This document shows, piece after piece, positions 25,742-34,618 of a DNA stretch of 64,000 bases. Below the pieces are notes generated by a model. It was not told the origin of the DNA and ran no database searches. It worked only from the letters and a program-made list of their open reading frames with translations. Location: assembly GCA_036346255.1 (NCBI GenBank), contig CM070622.1:22904751-22968750 (forward strand), read 5' to 3'. Origin of the DNA: Ampelocalamus luodianensis. Taxonomy: Eukaryota > Streptophyta > Magnoliopsida > Poales > Poaceae. The position numbers and the translations under genes are program-made. Position 1 is the first letter of the stretch. Each line of letters opens with the position of its first letter.

Positions 25742-26764
25742 GTGTCCGAATCATTACGGTGGAGGTGTCCATGGAGGAGGCGCCTGCCACCTGTTCGACG
25801 AAATGTCGAGCCACCGGGAGGTGTTCTTCGCGTCACGGTGAGTCATGTGCTATATCCGGTGAATGAAGAGGTGTTGCACCAAGTTTTCGATGCTTATGGG
25901 GCAGAGCAAGTGGTGGTGCTCCAGAGGTCAGACCATGTCGAGGCGCTCGTTCAGTTCCGATCAGGCTGCGACGCGGAGCGAGCTCGAGTTGTCACCCATG
26001 GGCGCTGCATATACAACGGCTGCTACTGGCTGGACGTCCAGTGCATGCAGCCGACCCCCAGTGACAACATTGTGGTGATGCCCACCACGTGTTCGATGCC
26101 CACCACGGGTTCGACGCTGGGACTGAGCCACGACATTGATGTGCCGATGGCTGCGACTACCCTAGCGACGGCGGCAGTCACGACCCCGACCACCACGATG
26201 ACCGCGACAATGACTTCCCTTGCCACTGGAGCTCGGGAAGCCCCGTATGACGAGCACAAGGAATTGACTCCCGAGGAGACATTGAAGGAGCCAAAAGAGA
26301 TGGTCCAGGAGTTGTGCAAGAAGATACTAGCCACGCTGAATAGCATGATCGAGAGCGGCCGCGACGTCAACCTCGACACATCCTCCAAGGTCGATGAGCT
26401 TGCTGGTCACTATGTGGTCTCCATGCCGACACCGCCTGCCACCGTCAAGTTAAGCGATATCACCAGCCCCAAGCCGACGGTCGACACTATTCGGGTGCTT
26501 GACGGCACCAGTGACCTTGCCGCACACCAACAGCTCGAGGAAATGCCCCTGGCTCCGCCAGCTACAGTGGTGCTGGACGTCGGTAGCGGCGTCACCAAAA
26601 CCAACGGTGATATCGCCGTCAACTCCTACATGACAACCATGATGAAGATGGACAAGCGACAACCATGGCCGCCACCAAGCAAGTGGAGGCCACGGAAGAG
26701 GGTGCTGAGTCACGGCTGGCACCAGGGCCGATGTTCATCTGCTATAAAGGTGGTGAGCAGCTAA
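25742..26764 (+). CDS. Gag-like frame with an RRM related to PTB-type proteins
   Basis: An open frame of 340 codons. It begins after a TAG at 25730 at a GTG, and no in-frame ATG precedes the conserved part. An ATG at 25768 is in another frame, so the true N-terminus is probably frameshifted. The region [20 protein letters not shown] plus [10 protein letters not shown] and [11 protein letters not shown] is an RRM resembling the second RRM of plant polypyrimidine-tract-binding proteins. A Thr/Ala-rich linker and a charged helix ([18 protein letters not shown]) follow. Similar RRM proteins occur in grass retroelements as far as I recall, so this is likely the element's own RNA-binding protein rather than a fresh capture. 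It overlaps the next frame by 100 bp in a -1 relation. Confidence 0.6.
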   Translation: MSESLRWRCPWRRRLPPVRRNVEPPGGVLRVTVSHVLYPVNEEVLHQVFDAYGAEQVVVLQRSDHVEALVQFRSGCDAERARVVTHGRCIYNGCYWLDVQCMQPTPSDNIVVMPTTCSMPTTGSTLGLSHDIDVPMAATTLATAAVTTPTTTMTATMTSLATGAREAPYDEHKELTPEETLKEPKEMVQELCKKILATLNSMIESGRDVNLDTSSKVDELAGHYVVSMPTPPATVKLSDITSPKPTVDTIRVLDGTSDLAAHQQLEEMPLAPPATVVLDVGSGVTKTNGDIAVNSYMTTMMKMDKRQPWPPPSKWRPRKRVLSHGWHQGRCSSAIKVVSS

Positions 26765-28989
26765 AGCAGTCACCTGTTCCTGAATGTATCGTCCGAAGAG
26801 TGATTGTGGAGATGGAAGTCTTGACTGCAAACTTGGTGGCTTTGCCAAGGCATTGGGTCCAGATGCAACCGACGGTGGAGCCCAAGCCCCCGTGGCAGTC
26901 ACCTGCTCAATCCAGTCTCACCCACGACAATGGTGGCAATGCTGCTGGTGCAGACGATGACATACGGGATGATGCTTTAGATTCTCCAGTTCATGGATCC
27001 ACTTTAGACAAAGGATGGACCTACAGGCAGAACCAGTTTCATAAGATGGGCTATAGGGATGGTATAACAGAAGGGCAGCAGGATGCTGCCCAAGAGGGCT
27101 TCAATGTTGGGTTTAAGCAATCTGTGCAAGCTGGATACAAGTGGGGCCTTGTTCGTGGGGTTACCAGTGCACTGGATAGTCTTCCTGATAGCTTGAAGGA
27201 AAAATTGTTGCCCAATGCCCAGTGCAAAGGAAAACTCCAGGATCTGCACAACTCTGTGCAAGAAATTTCATCTGATGACGCACTTCAGATGTTTCATGAG
27301 AGCATTCTTCAGAATAATCATCCATCAGAGGAACCACATGTAACATCAGAAGCAGACAGAGCTACAGATTCTAGTAGTTTCACTCACGGTGAGATAGAAG
27401 GTGGCCTGTTGCCTACTCTGATGCTCTTTATCCATGGGATCCCTATTGAGTACACTGATTACAGGAAAGTTGATTTGTTCGTCCGCAATCTTAAGAAGTT
27501 TGTTGCACCGGATGTTTCTGTTCTTGAGTCGGACTCTGCAATAAAGAGCTTTGTTGAGAATGCTGGTACGAGCTTTCCAATATTCATTGGGTTTGGGGTG
27601 AATGAGTCGTGGATTGCTGATTATGGAGGGAAATACAAGAAAAGAGCTTGGTTTGCCGTTGCAAAAGATTTTTCTTCCATGGTGGCATATGATTTTGATA
27701 AGGTCCCGACACTGGTTACAGTTCATCCAAAGTGTAAAGAACAAAGTGTATTCTATGGCCCTTTTGAAGGAAGTTTCTTGGCAGATTTTATACAGCAATC
27801 CCTGCTGCCTTTGACTGTCCCCATCAACACAGAGACACTCAAATTGTTGAATGATGACAACAGGAAAGTTGTTCTAGCAACTTTTATTGCCATGTGGAGT
27901 GGGAAGTTGCACTGTCCCGTGGAGCAAATTTATTTTGTCGCACAATTCATTGATAAGGAGAAGAATGTGCATTATTCTTCTATTGTCTTTTCAGCTATGG
28001 GAGTAAATATGGAAACAACACAATTTTTCAAGCATGATTTTGAGGAAAATGGTTCTATGGAGAGAGTTACCTTATTTCTTTATCTGGCAAATGATCCAAC
28101 CATTGAGCGTATTATCACTCCAAGAATTGCTCTTACCACAGCGGAATACTTGGCATACGAGTGTGGGAAGCTTGTTCTTGTCATACTGATTGACATGAGT
28201 TCATATGCAGATGCACCTCGTGAAGTTTCTGCCGCTCGAGAGGAAGTGTTTGGACGGCACAGTTATCCTGGTTATATGTATAATGACTGGACAACCTTAA
28301 TTCCTATGGACAGCAGCAAGGATGATATGAGCCTACATCTTTGGCCACTGCTAACTCCAGTATTGGTGAAGCTGAATTTACATGCTCTTCGGGATGGCGA
28401 CAACTTTGAGCAATTGCTTATTGCTTGGGTGCAATTGAGATATTATTCACAGGCTCACTATCATCGTCAGGAAGCGCAGCTAAAGCGTGGTAAGGTGTTG
28501 TTCGCTGCTCTTGATTCTCCTGCTTGTCATGTCTGCATTTTTTCGCGCGGTTTGGAACATACACTAGCATGCAAGGAAATCTGTACACACCAAGTCAGGA
28601 GTGCTATGTCTGTCAGCTTCTTTGATGCCATTGTTCATAGACTCTGTCACTCCTGGTGCATCTATGGGAAGGTTACCAGTTACCTCAAGCTGAAGGGTGT
28701 TAGTAGCATTCCACCAACTCTTTTGGGCCATCATGATGTGATTATGGTGCATGGTCCAAAGACCCTTGGGTACAACACTGTCATGGGCATTACTATTTGG
28801 TGCAAGACAAGTTCTTATTGCATGATGATCCTAAGGGGTGGTGAACACCTGCTAGTAGTGGACTGCAAGAACGGAAACTGGATTGCTAGCCGAGCTGATT
28901 TTCTTCCAAGGGAACCTGTGAGCTTTGTCTTACTTGAAGAATTAACCTTGAGTGTATGCTACCATACCAAGGAGGCGAGCAAACCGTGA
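26665..28989 (+). CDS. Chimeric 774-aa protein: Yae1, PDIL5-2-like and V-ATPase B segments
   Basis: An uninterrupted frame from ATGGCCGCC to TGA, ending about 100 bp before the 3' LTR. Residues 1 to about 110 look element-derived. Residues about 112-220 match the Yae1 domain ([20 protein letters not shown], then [14 protein letters not shown]), the deca-GX3 region of a Fe-S assembly adaptor. Residues about 248-395 match thioredoxin-fold domains of PDIL5-2-type proteins ([38 protein letters not shown]) without the CxxC active site. Residues about 447-537 match V-ATPase subunit B ([47 protein letters not shown]), with changes at positions I recall as conserved. The remaining about 235 residues are unassigned. 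No introns remain. It is unlikely to have any donor activity; expression is unknown. Confidence 0.8.
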   Translation: MAATKQVEATEEGAESRLAPGPMFICYKGGEQLKQSPVPECIVRRVIVEMEVLTANLVALPRHWVQMQPTVEPKPPWQSPAQSSLTHDNGGNAAGADDDIRDDALDSPVHGSTLDKGWTYRQNQFHKMGYRDGITEGQQDAAQEGFNVGFKQSVQAGYKWGLVRGVTSALDSLPDSLKEKLLPNAQCKGKLQDLHNSVQEISSDDALQMFHESILQNNHPSEEPHVTSEADRATDSSSFTHGEIEGGLLPTLMLFIHGIPIEYTDYRKVDLFVRNLKKFVAPDVSVLESDSAIKSFVENAGTSFPIFIGFGVNESWIADYGGKYKKRAWFAVAKDFSSMVAYDFDKVPTLVTVHPKCKEQSVFYGPFEGSFLADFIQQSLLPLTVPINTETLKLLNDDNRKVVLATFIAMWSGKLHCPVEQIYFVAQFIDKEKNVHYSSIVFSAMGVNMETTQFFKHDFEENGSMERVTLFLYLANDPTIERIITPRIALTTAEYLAYECGKLVLVILIDMSSYADAPREVSAAREEVFGRHSYPGYMYNDWTTLIPMDSSKDDMSLHLWPLLTPVLVKLNLHALRDGDNFEQLLIAWVQLRYYSQAHYHRQEAQLKRGKVLFAALDSPACHVCIFSRGLEHTLACKEICTHQVRSAMSVSFFDAIVHRLCHSWCIYGKVTSYLKLKGVSSIPPTLLGHHDVIMVHGPKTLGYNTVMGITIWCKTSSYCMMILRGGEHLLVVDCKNGNWIASRADFLPREPVSFVLLEELTLSVCYHTKEASKP

Positions 28990-29078
28990 GAAATCACATG
29001 CCCTTGCCAGGGGATCCCGGCGGCATCAAGTTCATCTGCCCGTCCTTTATTACAGCAGCTTGGGGGCAAGCTGAATCT

Positions 29079-29092
29079 CAAGGAGGGGAGAA
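29079..29092 (+). other. Polypurine tract
   Basis: The purine run CAAGGAGGGGAGAA directly precedes the 3' LTR, the normal plus-strand priming site. Confidence 0.8.
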
Positions 29093-29425
29093 TGTTATGA
29101 ACCGTCAGATGCCATGGGTTGGGCCAGCATCGTGGGCCATGGGCCTAGGTGTGCCAGGGGCTTCGTGTCGGTGGAGTACAAAGGCAATGGGCAGATACGC
29201 ACAAAGCATCGAAGAACAACCAGGCAACCAATCTCCCCATTCCCCATTGCTGCTTCTCCCCAGTTCTCTTCTCTCTGATTCCCAGCCCCCATGCTCTCTA
29301 GATTCACAGTTTAATTGCTCTTCTTCTTAGTTTGTATCCCCAAAATACTGATTATTGTGTTGGTTTGAATCTTTCTGTTCTTGTTCATCGGTGTTCATCA
29401 GTGCTACTCTATCGGGTTCGTGACA
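29093..29425 (+). repeat. 3' LTR of the gene-capturing element
   Basis: 333 bp, TGTTATGAAC...TTCGTGACA, followed by the AACAA target duplication at 29426-29430. Confidence 0.95.
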
Positions 29426-29430
29426 AACAA

Positions 29431-29696
29431 CCTGCAGCTTTTCTGTTTTTTTCTCTCTCTTATTTAGCCACCTGATTACCAGGTAGTTACATGCAGTAGT
29501 GGGCCAGAACTAACTCCTGATCAAACGCCACTACGGAAAAGTCGAAAAGACTCAATCAAAACAGACTACTGAACTAACCAACTCAAAGCTAGAAAAGCTA
29601 CTGAAGACCAGGCACTTAAGAATGCCTTTGCCAAACCGTGCAACAGAGAAACCGAACAGAATAGAAAACACAAGGTGAAAAAGAAATTAACAAACA
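29431..29696 (-). repeat. 5' LTR of the Copia element, outer part
   Basis: The remaining part of the split LTR, resuming at CCTGCAGCTTTTCTG after the AACAA duplication (29426-29430) and ending AACAAACA. It matches 18147-18407 with a few substitutions and an 8-bp indel. Confidence 0.9.
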
Positions 29697-29701
29697 AATT
29701 A

Positions 29702-30164
29702 CTTAAGCCTTCTCTTCGTCGTTTATCACAATCAACGGATACATCTCGCAGATACAATCCGGAACACTAACTTTGCGAAAACCAAAATGGACATGTCTAC
29801 CCATCTTTGTTTGTTTAATTAGATGCAAGGAAAAACTTACAAAATGTAGAAGGGGAAATGTTAAGAGAGAAAAGCAGCCTGCTAACAAATCCTGACATGA
29901 ATAATCCCATCTTGGTTGCCTACCAAAAACATTAGTAGACGGACACGAATAAATGTGAGATTGTCTGTCGGTCTGCGTAACTGCATTAAGCAGTAACTAG
30001 CTACTAACAAGTAGGAGTAACAAGTATACAAAATCAGGTAAAAGGCAAAACATGTTATGAACAAGAATACAAAGCAGGAAGAAGGTATCGGCCTGAAAAG
30101 AAAACCAATGGAGACGTAATGTAACTGCAAGAAGCGTCGAGATCAAATGATTCCTTCAATTCGA
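29702..30164. other. 3' flank of the DUF247 gene
   Basis: About 460 bp between the Copia TSD and the DUF247 stop codon; read on the minus strand this is the DUF247 3' flank. After a TTTTCTTTTCAG at about 30094-30105 (minus strand) there is a short frame coding a very hydrophobic stretch (FFLLCILVHNMFCLLP), but no matching splice donor before the stop. I see no other feature. Confidence 0.4.
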
Positions 30165-31442
30165 TTATCGGTTCCAATGGCAGTGCTCCCGGATGTCTCG
30201 GAGCAGACAGGCGAGGAGGTGCCGGTCGTAGTCCATGGTCGTGTACTGCACCATGTGGCTGAAGTAGCCCACGGCGTCGTCGTCGGTGACCATGCAGTGC
30301 ATGATCCCGCAGCGGCGGAGCACCTCCACGTCCCTCCGCGCGTTCACCAGCGACCCCACCAGCGCCACAAACCCCGTCACCAGGTTTCCCCCGTCAAGCT
30401 GCCGCGCCGCGCGGCCACCGCCCTGCTCGAACGCCACCAGATTCGCGATCAGCACCTTGGCGGCCTCGTCCACCACGAACGCCGGCATGTGCAGCACACC
30501 GTACCGGAAGCTCACGTCGAACACGTTGCGCGGGGTCGCCTTCCGCTTGAACGTCACGCCGGCCTCCTCCATCTTGGCGGCTGTGGGGATCATCGACGTC
30601 AGCCGGCCTTTGCCAGCGGCATCGCTGGAGCGCGGGGACGGGACCGGCGGCTGCTTCCAGATGGCCAGCGAGTTGGCGTCCAAACCGTTACCGCGCGCCT
30701 TGTCGCTGTCCGCGGCCGGGTTGCGAACGTTGCACTCGTATTGCAGGTGCAGCAGGTGGTGGATAGTCTTCTCGCTCGGTGGTCGGATGGCGCGGCTCGA
30801 CGGCAGGTCGTCGGCGAAGGCCTTGCAGAAGATGTCGAGGAGCGCGTCACGGTCGGCGCCATCCTCACCGGCAAAGGCTACACCGTGCAGCTTCTCGACG
30901 ACGAAGAAGGGTATCTGGTTCTCCAGGAGGACGACGTCATGGTACATGTGGTGCCAAGCCCACTTGGCGCCCCCGGGCGCGGCGAGCTGGCCCTCGCTCT
31001 TCCTCAAAAAGAACTCGAGTAGGAAGCAGCCGTCCAGTACCAGCATCTCCGCGAACTCGTCGGCGCCCATGTCGAAGCCCTCCGCGTAGCACCGGCGCGC
31101 GTCGGCCTCGAGCGCGCTCGCGGCGCGCACGTACGCGCCCAGGCCGCCGGCCTTGTTGTTCCGCGACAGGAAGTCGCGCAGGAGGCGCCACTTGTGCTGC
31201 TGCGCGGCGCCGAGCTCCCCGCGGCCGTGGTAGTACGGCCCCACGGACACGACCTTGGGCTCGTAGAGGTCGCGATGGCGCTCGCGCACGGCCGCGGGGA
31301 GGCGGAAGATGGTGTAGGGGTCGTCGGGCTCGGAGGGCACCGCGTCGACGCGCCGCTGCATGGCCTCCACCCGCGCGTCGTGGAGGAAGCAGTTCTCCTC
31401 GGCCGCGGCGGCAGCCGCGTTGCCGTTGCTCCCCTCCTCCAT
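30165..31442 (-). CDS. DUF247 family protein, 425 aa, lacking the usual C-terminal anchor
   Basis: An intronless, GC-rich gene typical of plant DUF247 proteins. I chose the ATG at 31442 (MEEGSNGN); an upstream in-frame TTG adds seven residues but is not a convincing start. Family motifs run along the protein: YTIFRLPAAVRERHRDLYEP, PKVVSVGPYYHG near residue 65, a conserved MLVLDGCFLLEFF, HDVVLLENQIPFFVVEKL, and near the end DYDRHLLACLLRDIREHC. DUF247 proteins of grasses are often plasma-membrane proteins with a C-terminal transmembrane helix; some act in self-incompatibility. Here translation stops right after HWNR, so the usual roughly 50 residues with the helix are missing. It may be a truncated or soluble form, or a recent pseudogene. 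Otherwise there are no stops or frameshifts. Confidence 0.85.
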   Translation of the reverse strand: MEEGSNGNAAAAAAEENCFLHDARVEAMQRRVDAVPSEPDDPYTIFRLPAAVRERHRDLYEPKVVSVGPYYHGRGELGAAQQHKWRLLRDFLSRNNKAGGLGAYVRAASALEADARRCYAEGFDMGADEFAEMLVLDGCFLLEFFLRKSEGQLAAPGGAKWAWHHMYHDVVLLENQIPFFVVEKLHGVAFAGEDGADRDALLDIFCKAFADDLPSSRAIRPPSEKTIHHLLHLQYECNVRNPAADSDKARGNGLDANSLAIWKQPPVPSPRSSDAAGKGRLTSMIPTAAKMEEAGVTFKRKATPRNVFDVSFRYGVLHMPAFVVDEAAKVLIANLVAFEQGGGRAARQLDGGNLVTGFVALVGSLVNARRDVEVLRRCGIMHCMVTDDDAVGYFSHMVQYTTMDYDRHLLACLLRDIREHCHWNR

Positions 31443-32376
31443 GGTGAGCGAGCGAACAAACAAAGCGGCCGCGGATACGCGCGCGCGCGCAGCGAACAGC
31501 TATCCGCCGATGGGATGCTTGAACAATGAGGCGTCGCGGGAGCGGAGTTGACCTGACCCGGCCGTGCAAGTGATAAAGCACGTCTCAGTTTGTTGCGGTG
31601 TCCATGATCTTCTTCTGGCAATGTTTCCAATGTTGACGATAATGTACGCGAAAAAGTTGCAGCTCTCTACACTTAATTATGCACGCGAATAATCTAGTCT
31701 ACGCTAGTCGCGCGTGGACTTTGATTGCCGTATCTTTTTTGTTGTTGTTTTGGAGACGTGATTGCCGTATCTTTAACAGGGAAGTACTAGTAGTAAAAGT
31801 AGACGAAATAGGTAAAAAAATCAGACCTGGTATAAATTTCTGCCCCTTCGGGATCCTAAAATTGGGACCAACGTACCATGTATTTGTTAAAGAAACGTAG
31901 AAATGTTTTCTCTACCGATTCACAATATCTGACTGTTTACATGTTACACAAAAGAACCCAAAAAAGGGAAACATAAGTTGGTAGTGCTTTACAGCGCAAC
32001 AGATATAAGAAAATAAGTGTATTCTTCACCAATCGCCATCAGTGACATATGAAAACATGAACTTACAAGCTCAGTGAGAGATGAAGGAAACGACTAGTTC
32101 GAGATTGAGCCTTGAGGAGGCATGGACGTGGTCTATGCAAGCATGGCAAATGACAACTGATAAGACTAAGAAAAGAGAAGGTAAAAAAAGCTTTAGACTT
32201 GTCCCGAACGCCGCCTGCAAACGTCGTAAGCAACCGGACATTTCCAAGCATTCTGACGTAGTTTTCATTGCTTGTCACGGCTGGCACACATGACTGGGTC
32301 GCACGTCGAGCAAGGATGCATGTCATTCGGTACATCGTGCTCCCCACTTCTGTATACGACAAGCAGACTAGCACAG
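31443..32376. other. 5' flank of DUF247 and intergenic DNA
   Basis: A CG-rich stretch (GCGCGCGCGC near 31483) just upstream of the DUF247 start on the minus strand probably holds its 5' UTR. The rest is AT-rich intergenic DNA. Short open frames here show no recognisable domain. Confidence 0.35.
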
Positions 32377-32760
32377 CTCATGTCATGGCAACGAAGCATG
32401 AGTTTTTGGCGCTTGTAGCACGGTTGGCGGAGGGATTAATAAAAATAGCATCCTTCCAGTCGTAATGTAAAAAATGACACAACAGACAAACTGGTGCGCG
32501 ACACGTGTCCAAATATGACCCCAAAGGGTCAGACTCGCCCTTCACCGTGCCTGGGGCCGGACTCCCCCGTCACACCACGTGTTCAAAACTGCGCCCTAGG
32601 GGTCGATTTTCGCTTTGTCGCACCCTTGGGGGCTAAAAATGCCTGCACTGTGTCCCTAGGGCACGGTTTTGCCGTTGTAGTGACCTTGGGGGCCGGATTT
32701 GCCGAGGGCAGTGCCCCTGGGGCATGACTTTTCCTAGTCGCGCCACGTGTGCGCCCGGCC
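32377..32760 (+). repeat. Left arm of a long imperfect inverted repeat (MULE-like end)
   Basis: This arm matches the reverse complement of about 42400-42735. Shared stretches include TGAGTTTTTGGCGCTT, GGATTAA(T/C)AAAAA, TAATG(T/C)AAAAAAT, GCGACACGTGT and CCTAGGGCACGGTTTTGC. The GC-rich inner part has repeats of the form CCTTGGGGGCCGGATTTGCC. I read it as a terminal inverted repeat of a Mutator-like element; exact ends and a 9-bp duplication could not be found. Confidence 0.55.
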
Positions 32761-32939
32761 AACAATGCCGTGCTTGGGGCCACAATTTCGCATGCCTCGC
32801 GTGGGAGGGAATCTCTCCGTCCCATCCATCACCGCCTGCATGCACTGCTCTCCATCCCATCTCCATCACCGCATGCATGCACCGCAAGAAAAGGTCGCGT
32901 GCGGGAGGGAATCCGATTCGTCCCGTCGCTTCGCGGTTG

Positions 32940-33130
32940 GCGTAATTTCTGCATCACGCATCTATAGAACCCGACCGCGAGAGAGCTCACTCTCATCCTC
33001 GCTCTCTCATTCTCATCCTCGCTCTCTCATTTTCAGCCACGCACGGTCTCGCATGCTCATGACGATTAAGGATTGTTTAGAGCACTCATTAGCGGTCGTA
33101 TTAGTATAGTAAGTTCGACATCAGGAGCAT
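32940..33130 (+). promoter_or_regulatory. Transposon leader shared with the MULE at 45.5 kb
   Basis: A CT-rich stretch of repeated CTCTCATTCTCATCCTCG, then TTTAGAGCACT, a GTAGTATAG-like stretch and GACATCA. The same order occurs at 45541-45735, where a better TATA box (CTATAAAAAC) stands in front. This suggests a shared transposon promoter and 5' leader. Confidence 0.5.
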
Positions 33131-33139
33131 GTTTTTTTT

Positions 33140-33720
33140 ACCGTATGCACTATCTTTATTAATTATGTAGTTAATTAGTCGCAATTAATTAATCATAGTT
33201 AAGCAAACATAGTTAATTTAGTCCTAATTAATTAGGCATAATTAATTTAATCATTACCATTTAGTTGTAATTAATTTTATCTTAGTTAATTAGTCGTTAT
33301 TAATTAATCACAATTAATTAATCGTAACTAATTAGTCGTAATTGATTAGTAGTAGTTAAATAGACTAATTCAATAAGTCGTAATTAAATTAATCTCACGT
33401 AGTTATTTGTTCCATAGTTAATTAATTATCAATTAATTAGTGTTAGTTAATTAGTCACAACCAATTAGTCATAGTTAATTAGTCGTAATTAATTTAGTCA
33501 TAGTTAATTACTCATAATTAATTAAATTGTAATTAATTTAGTCACAGTTAATTACTCGTAATTAATTTCATCATAATTAATTTAGTCGTAATTAATTTTG
33601 TTGTTATTACTTAGTCGTAATTATTTATTCATAATTAATTTATGGTAATTAATTAATCGTAAATAATTTGGTCATAATTAATTTAGTCATTATTAATTTA
33701 TTCACTAATAATTTATGTAT
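33140..33720. repeat. AT-rich tract of degenerate TTAATTA / TAGTCGTAATTA units
   Basis: About 580 bp built almost entirely from TTAATTA cores spaced by GTCGTA, GTCATA or ATCGTA, giving a quasi-period of about 12-13 bp. It lies between the transposon leader and the PMD remnant. A similar tract lies at 45740-46370 in front of the MULE transposase. Confidence 0.8.
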
Positions 33721-34618
33721 TTCATCTCTTGCAAGTCATACTTTTACCGGAGCTAATCGAATCATTCTACGACGAACATCACCAGTGCAAGTTGTGGACC
33801 ACCGGGGACAAGGATGGTCCTCCGCCCCTCGTGCTTCGGTCGGAGAAGCATTACTAGAACCTTGACGTTCGCTATATCCCGATCCTTCGGGACACGGGCT
33901 TGTTGCCCTTTGCGATGGTGCTTCAGGTCGAACGCTACTTCACCTTGGACGGTAGTCTCATGTCGGCACTTTCGGTGGGGAGAGATGACAGTCACTCTTT
34001 AGGATGTCTCCTTCTTGACCGGTTTCCCGATCACGGGAGAGCCACTTGTTCCAGCCCGCCTGTCGGCGGATTGGAAGGCCTAGTTGATGCATCGGTTTAG
34101 CATAGATGTCCCAGACAAAGCCGTGGTGTCCTTCGGACATGGTTGAGAAATTTTAGTCAATGCCCGGCAGATACATCTACAGAGGTGGCCAAACGGGCCG
34201 CCTGGCCCGGCACAGCACGAGCCCGGCTAGGCACGGCCCGTTTAGGCACGACCCATTTAGGCCCAGGCACGGCCCATCAGGCATTCGTGCCGTGCCGGGC
34301 CGACCCGAGCCTGTTTAGCCCATCGGGCGAGGCGTGGCCCGTTTAGCCTGTTTGGCCCGTCAGAATGAAAAAAATCAGAAAAAATCCAGAAAAAATCCAA
34401 AAAAATTATAAAAATATGTAGAACTCAAAAGTAGACATGAACATTGAAAAAAAATAAGACAATCATATTGAAAATGTAATAAAGAGCTTTATTAATGTCC
34501 AATTGGTTGCCTCGTTAAACCTTCGTCAAGTAAAAACTCAAAATGAGAAAACCTTGACAAAGGAAAAAAGAGTACAGCCTATAGCTCTACAATTGTACAT
34601 ACATGATACATCCTTGTT

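Larger units (their letters stand above)
25327..29425 (+). mobile_element. Non-autonomous LTR retrotransposon carrying several captured host gene pieces
   Basis: A complete 4,099-bp LTR element with a perfect 5-bp duplication AACAA, two 333-bp LTRs (TGTTATGAAC...TTCGTGACA) differing at about 10 positions (nearly all transitions), a primer-binding site and a polypurine tract. The interior has no protease, integrase or reverse transcriptase. It holds an RRM-containing gag-like frame and a 774-codon frame with recognisable segments of Yae1, PDIL5-2-type and V-ATPase B proteins. It is non-autonomous and would need proteins from a relative. It inserted into the Copia 5' LTR, so it is younger than the Copia element. 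Confidence 0.93.
18030..29696 (-). mobile_element. Copia-type LTR retrotransposon carrying two later insertions
   Basis: The element is bounded by LTRs and a perfect 5-bp duplication AATTA (18025-18029 and 29697-29701). On the minus strand the 5' LTR is at high coordinates, followed by a tRNA-Met-type primer site (TGGTATCAGAGC, reversed at 25191-25202), gag, protease, integrase and RT-RNase H, the Copia order. A polypurine tract precedes the 3' LTR at about 18408-18422. Two younger elements sit inside: a solo LTR at 20081-22533 and an LTR element at 25327-29425. Without them the element is about 5.1 kb. The two LTRs differ at roughly a dozen sites over 378 bp. Stops and frameshifts in pol make it inactive. 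Confidence 0.92.

Noticed and set aside
30147..31447. Long open frames opposite the DUF247 gene (for example 30147-31022 and 30779-31447, plus strand)
   Set aside because: Antisense shadows of a GC-rich gene; their Arg- and His-rich text has no domain, while the minus frame has clear DUF247 motifs.
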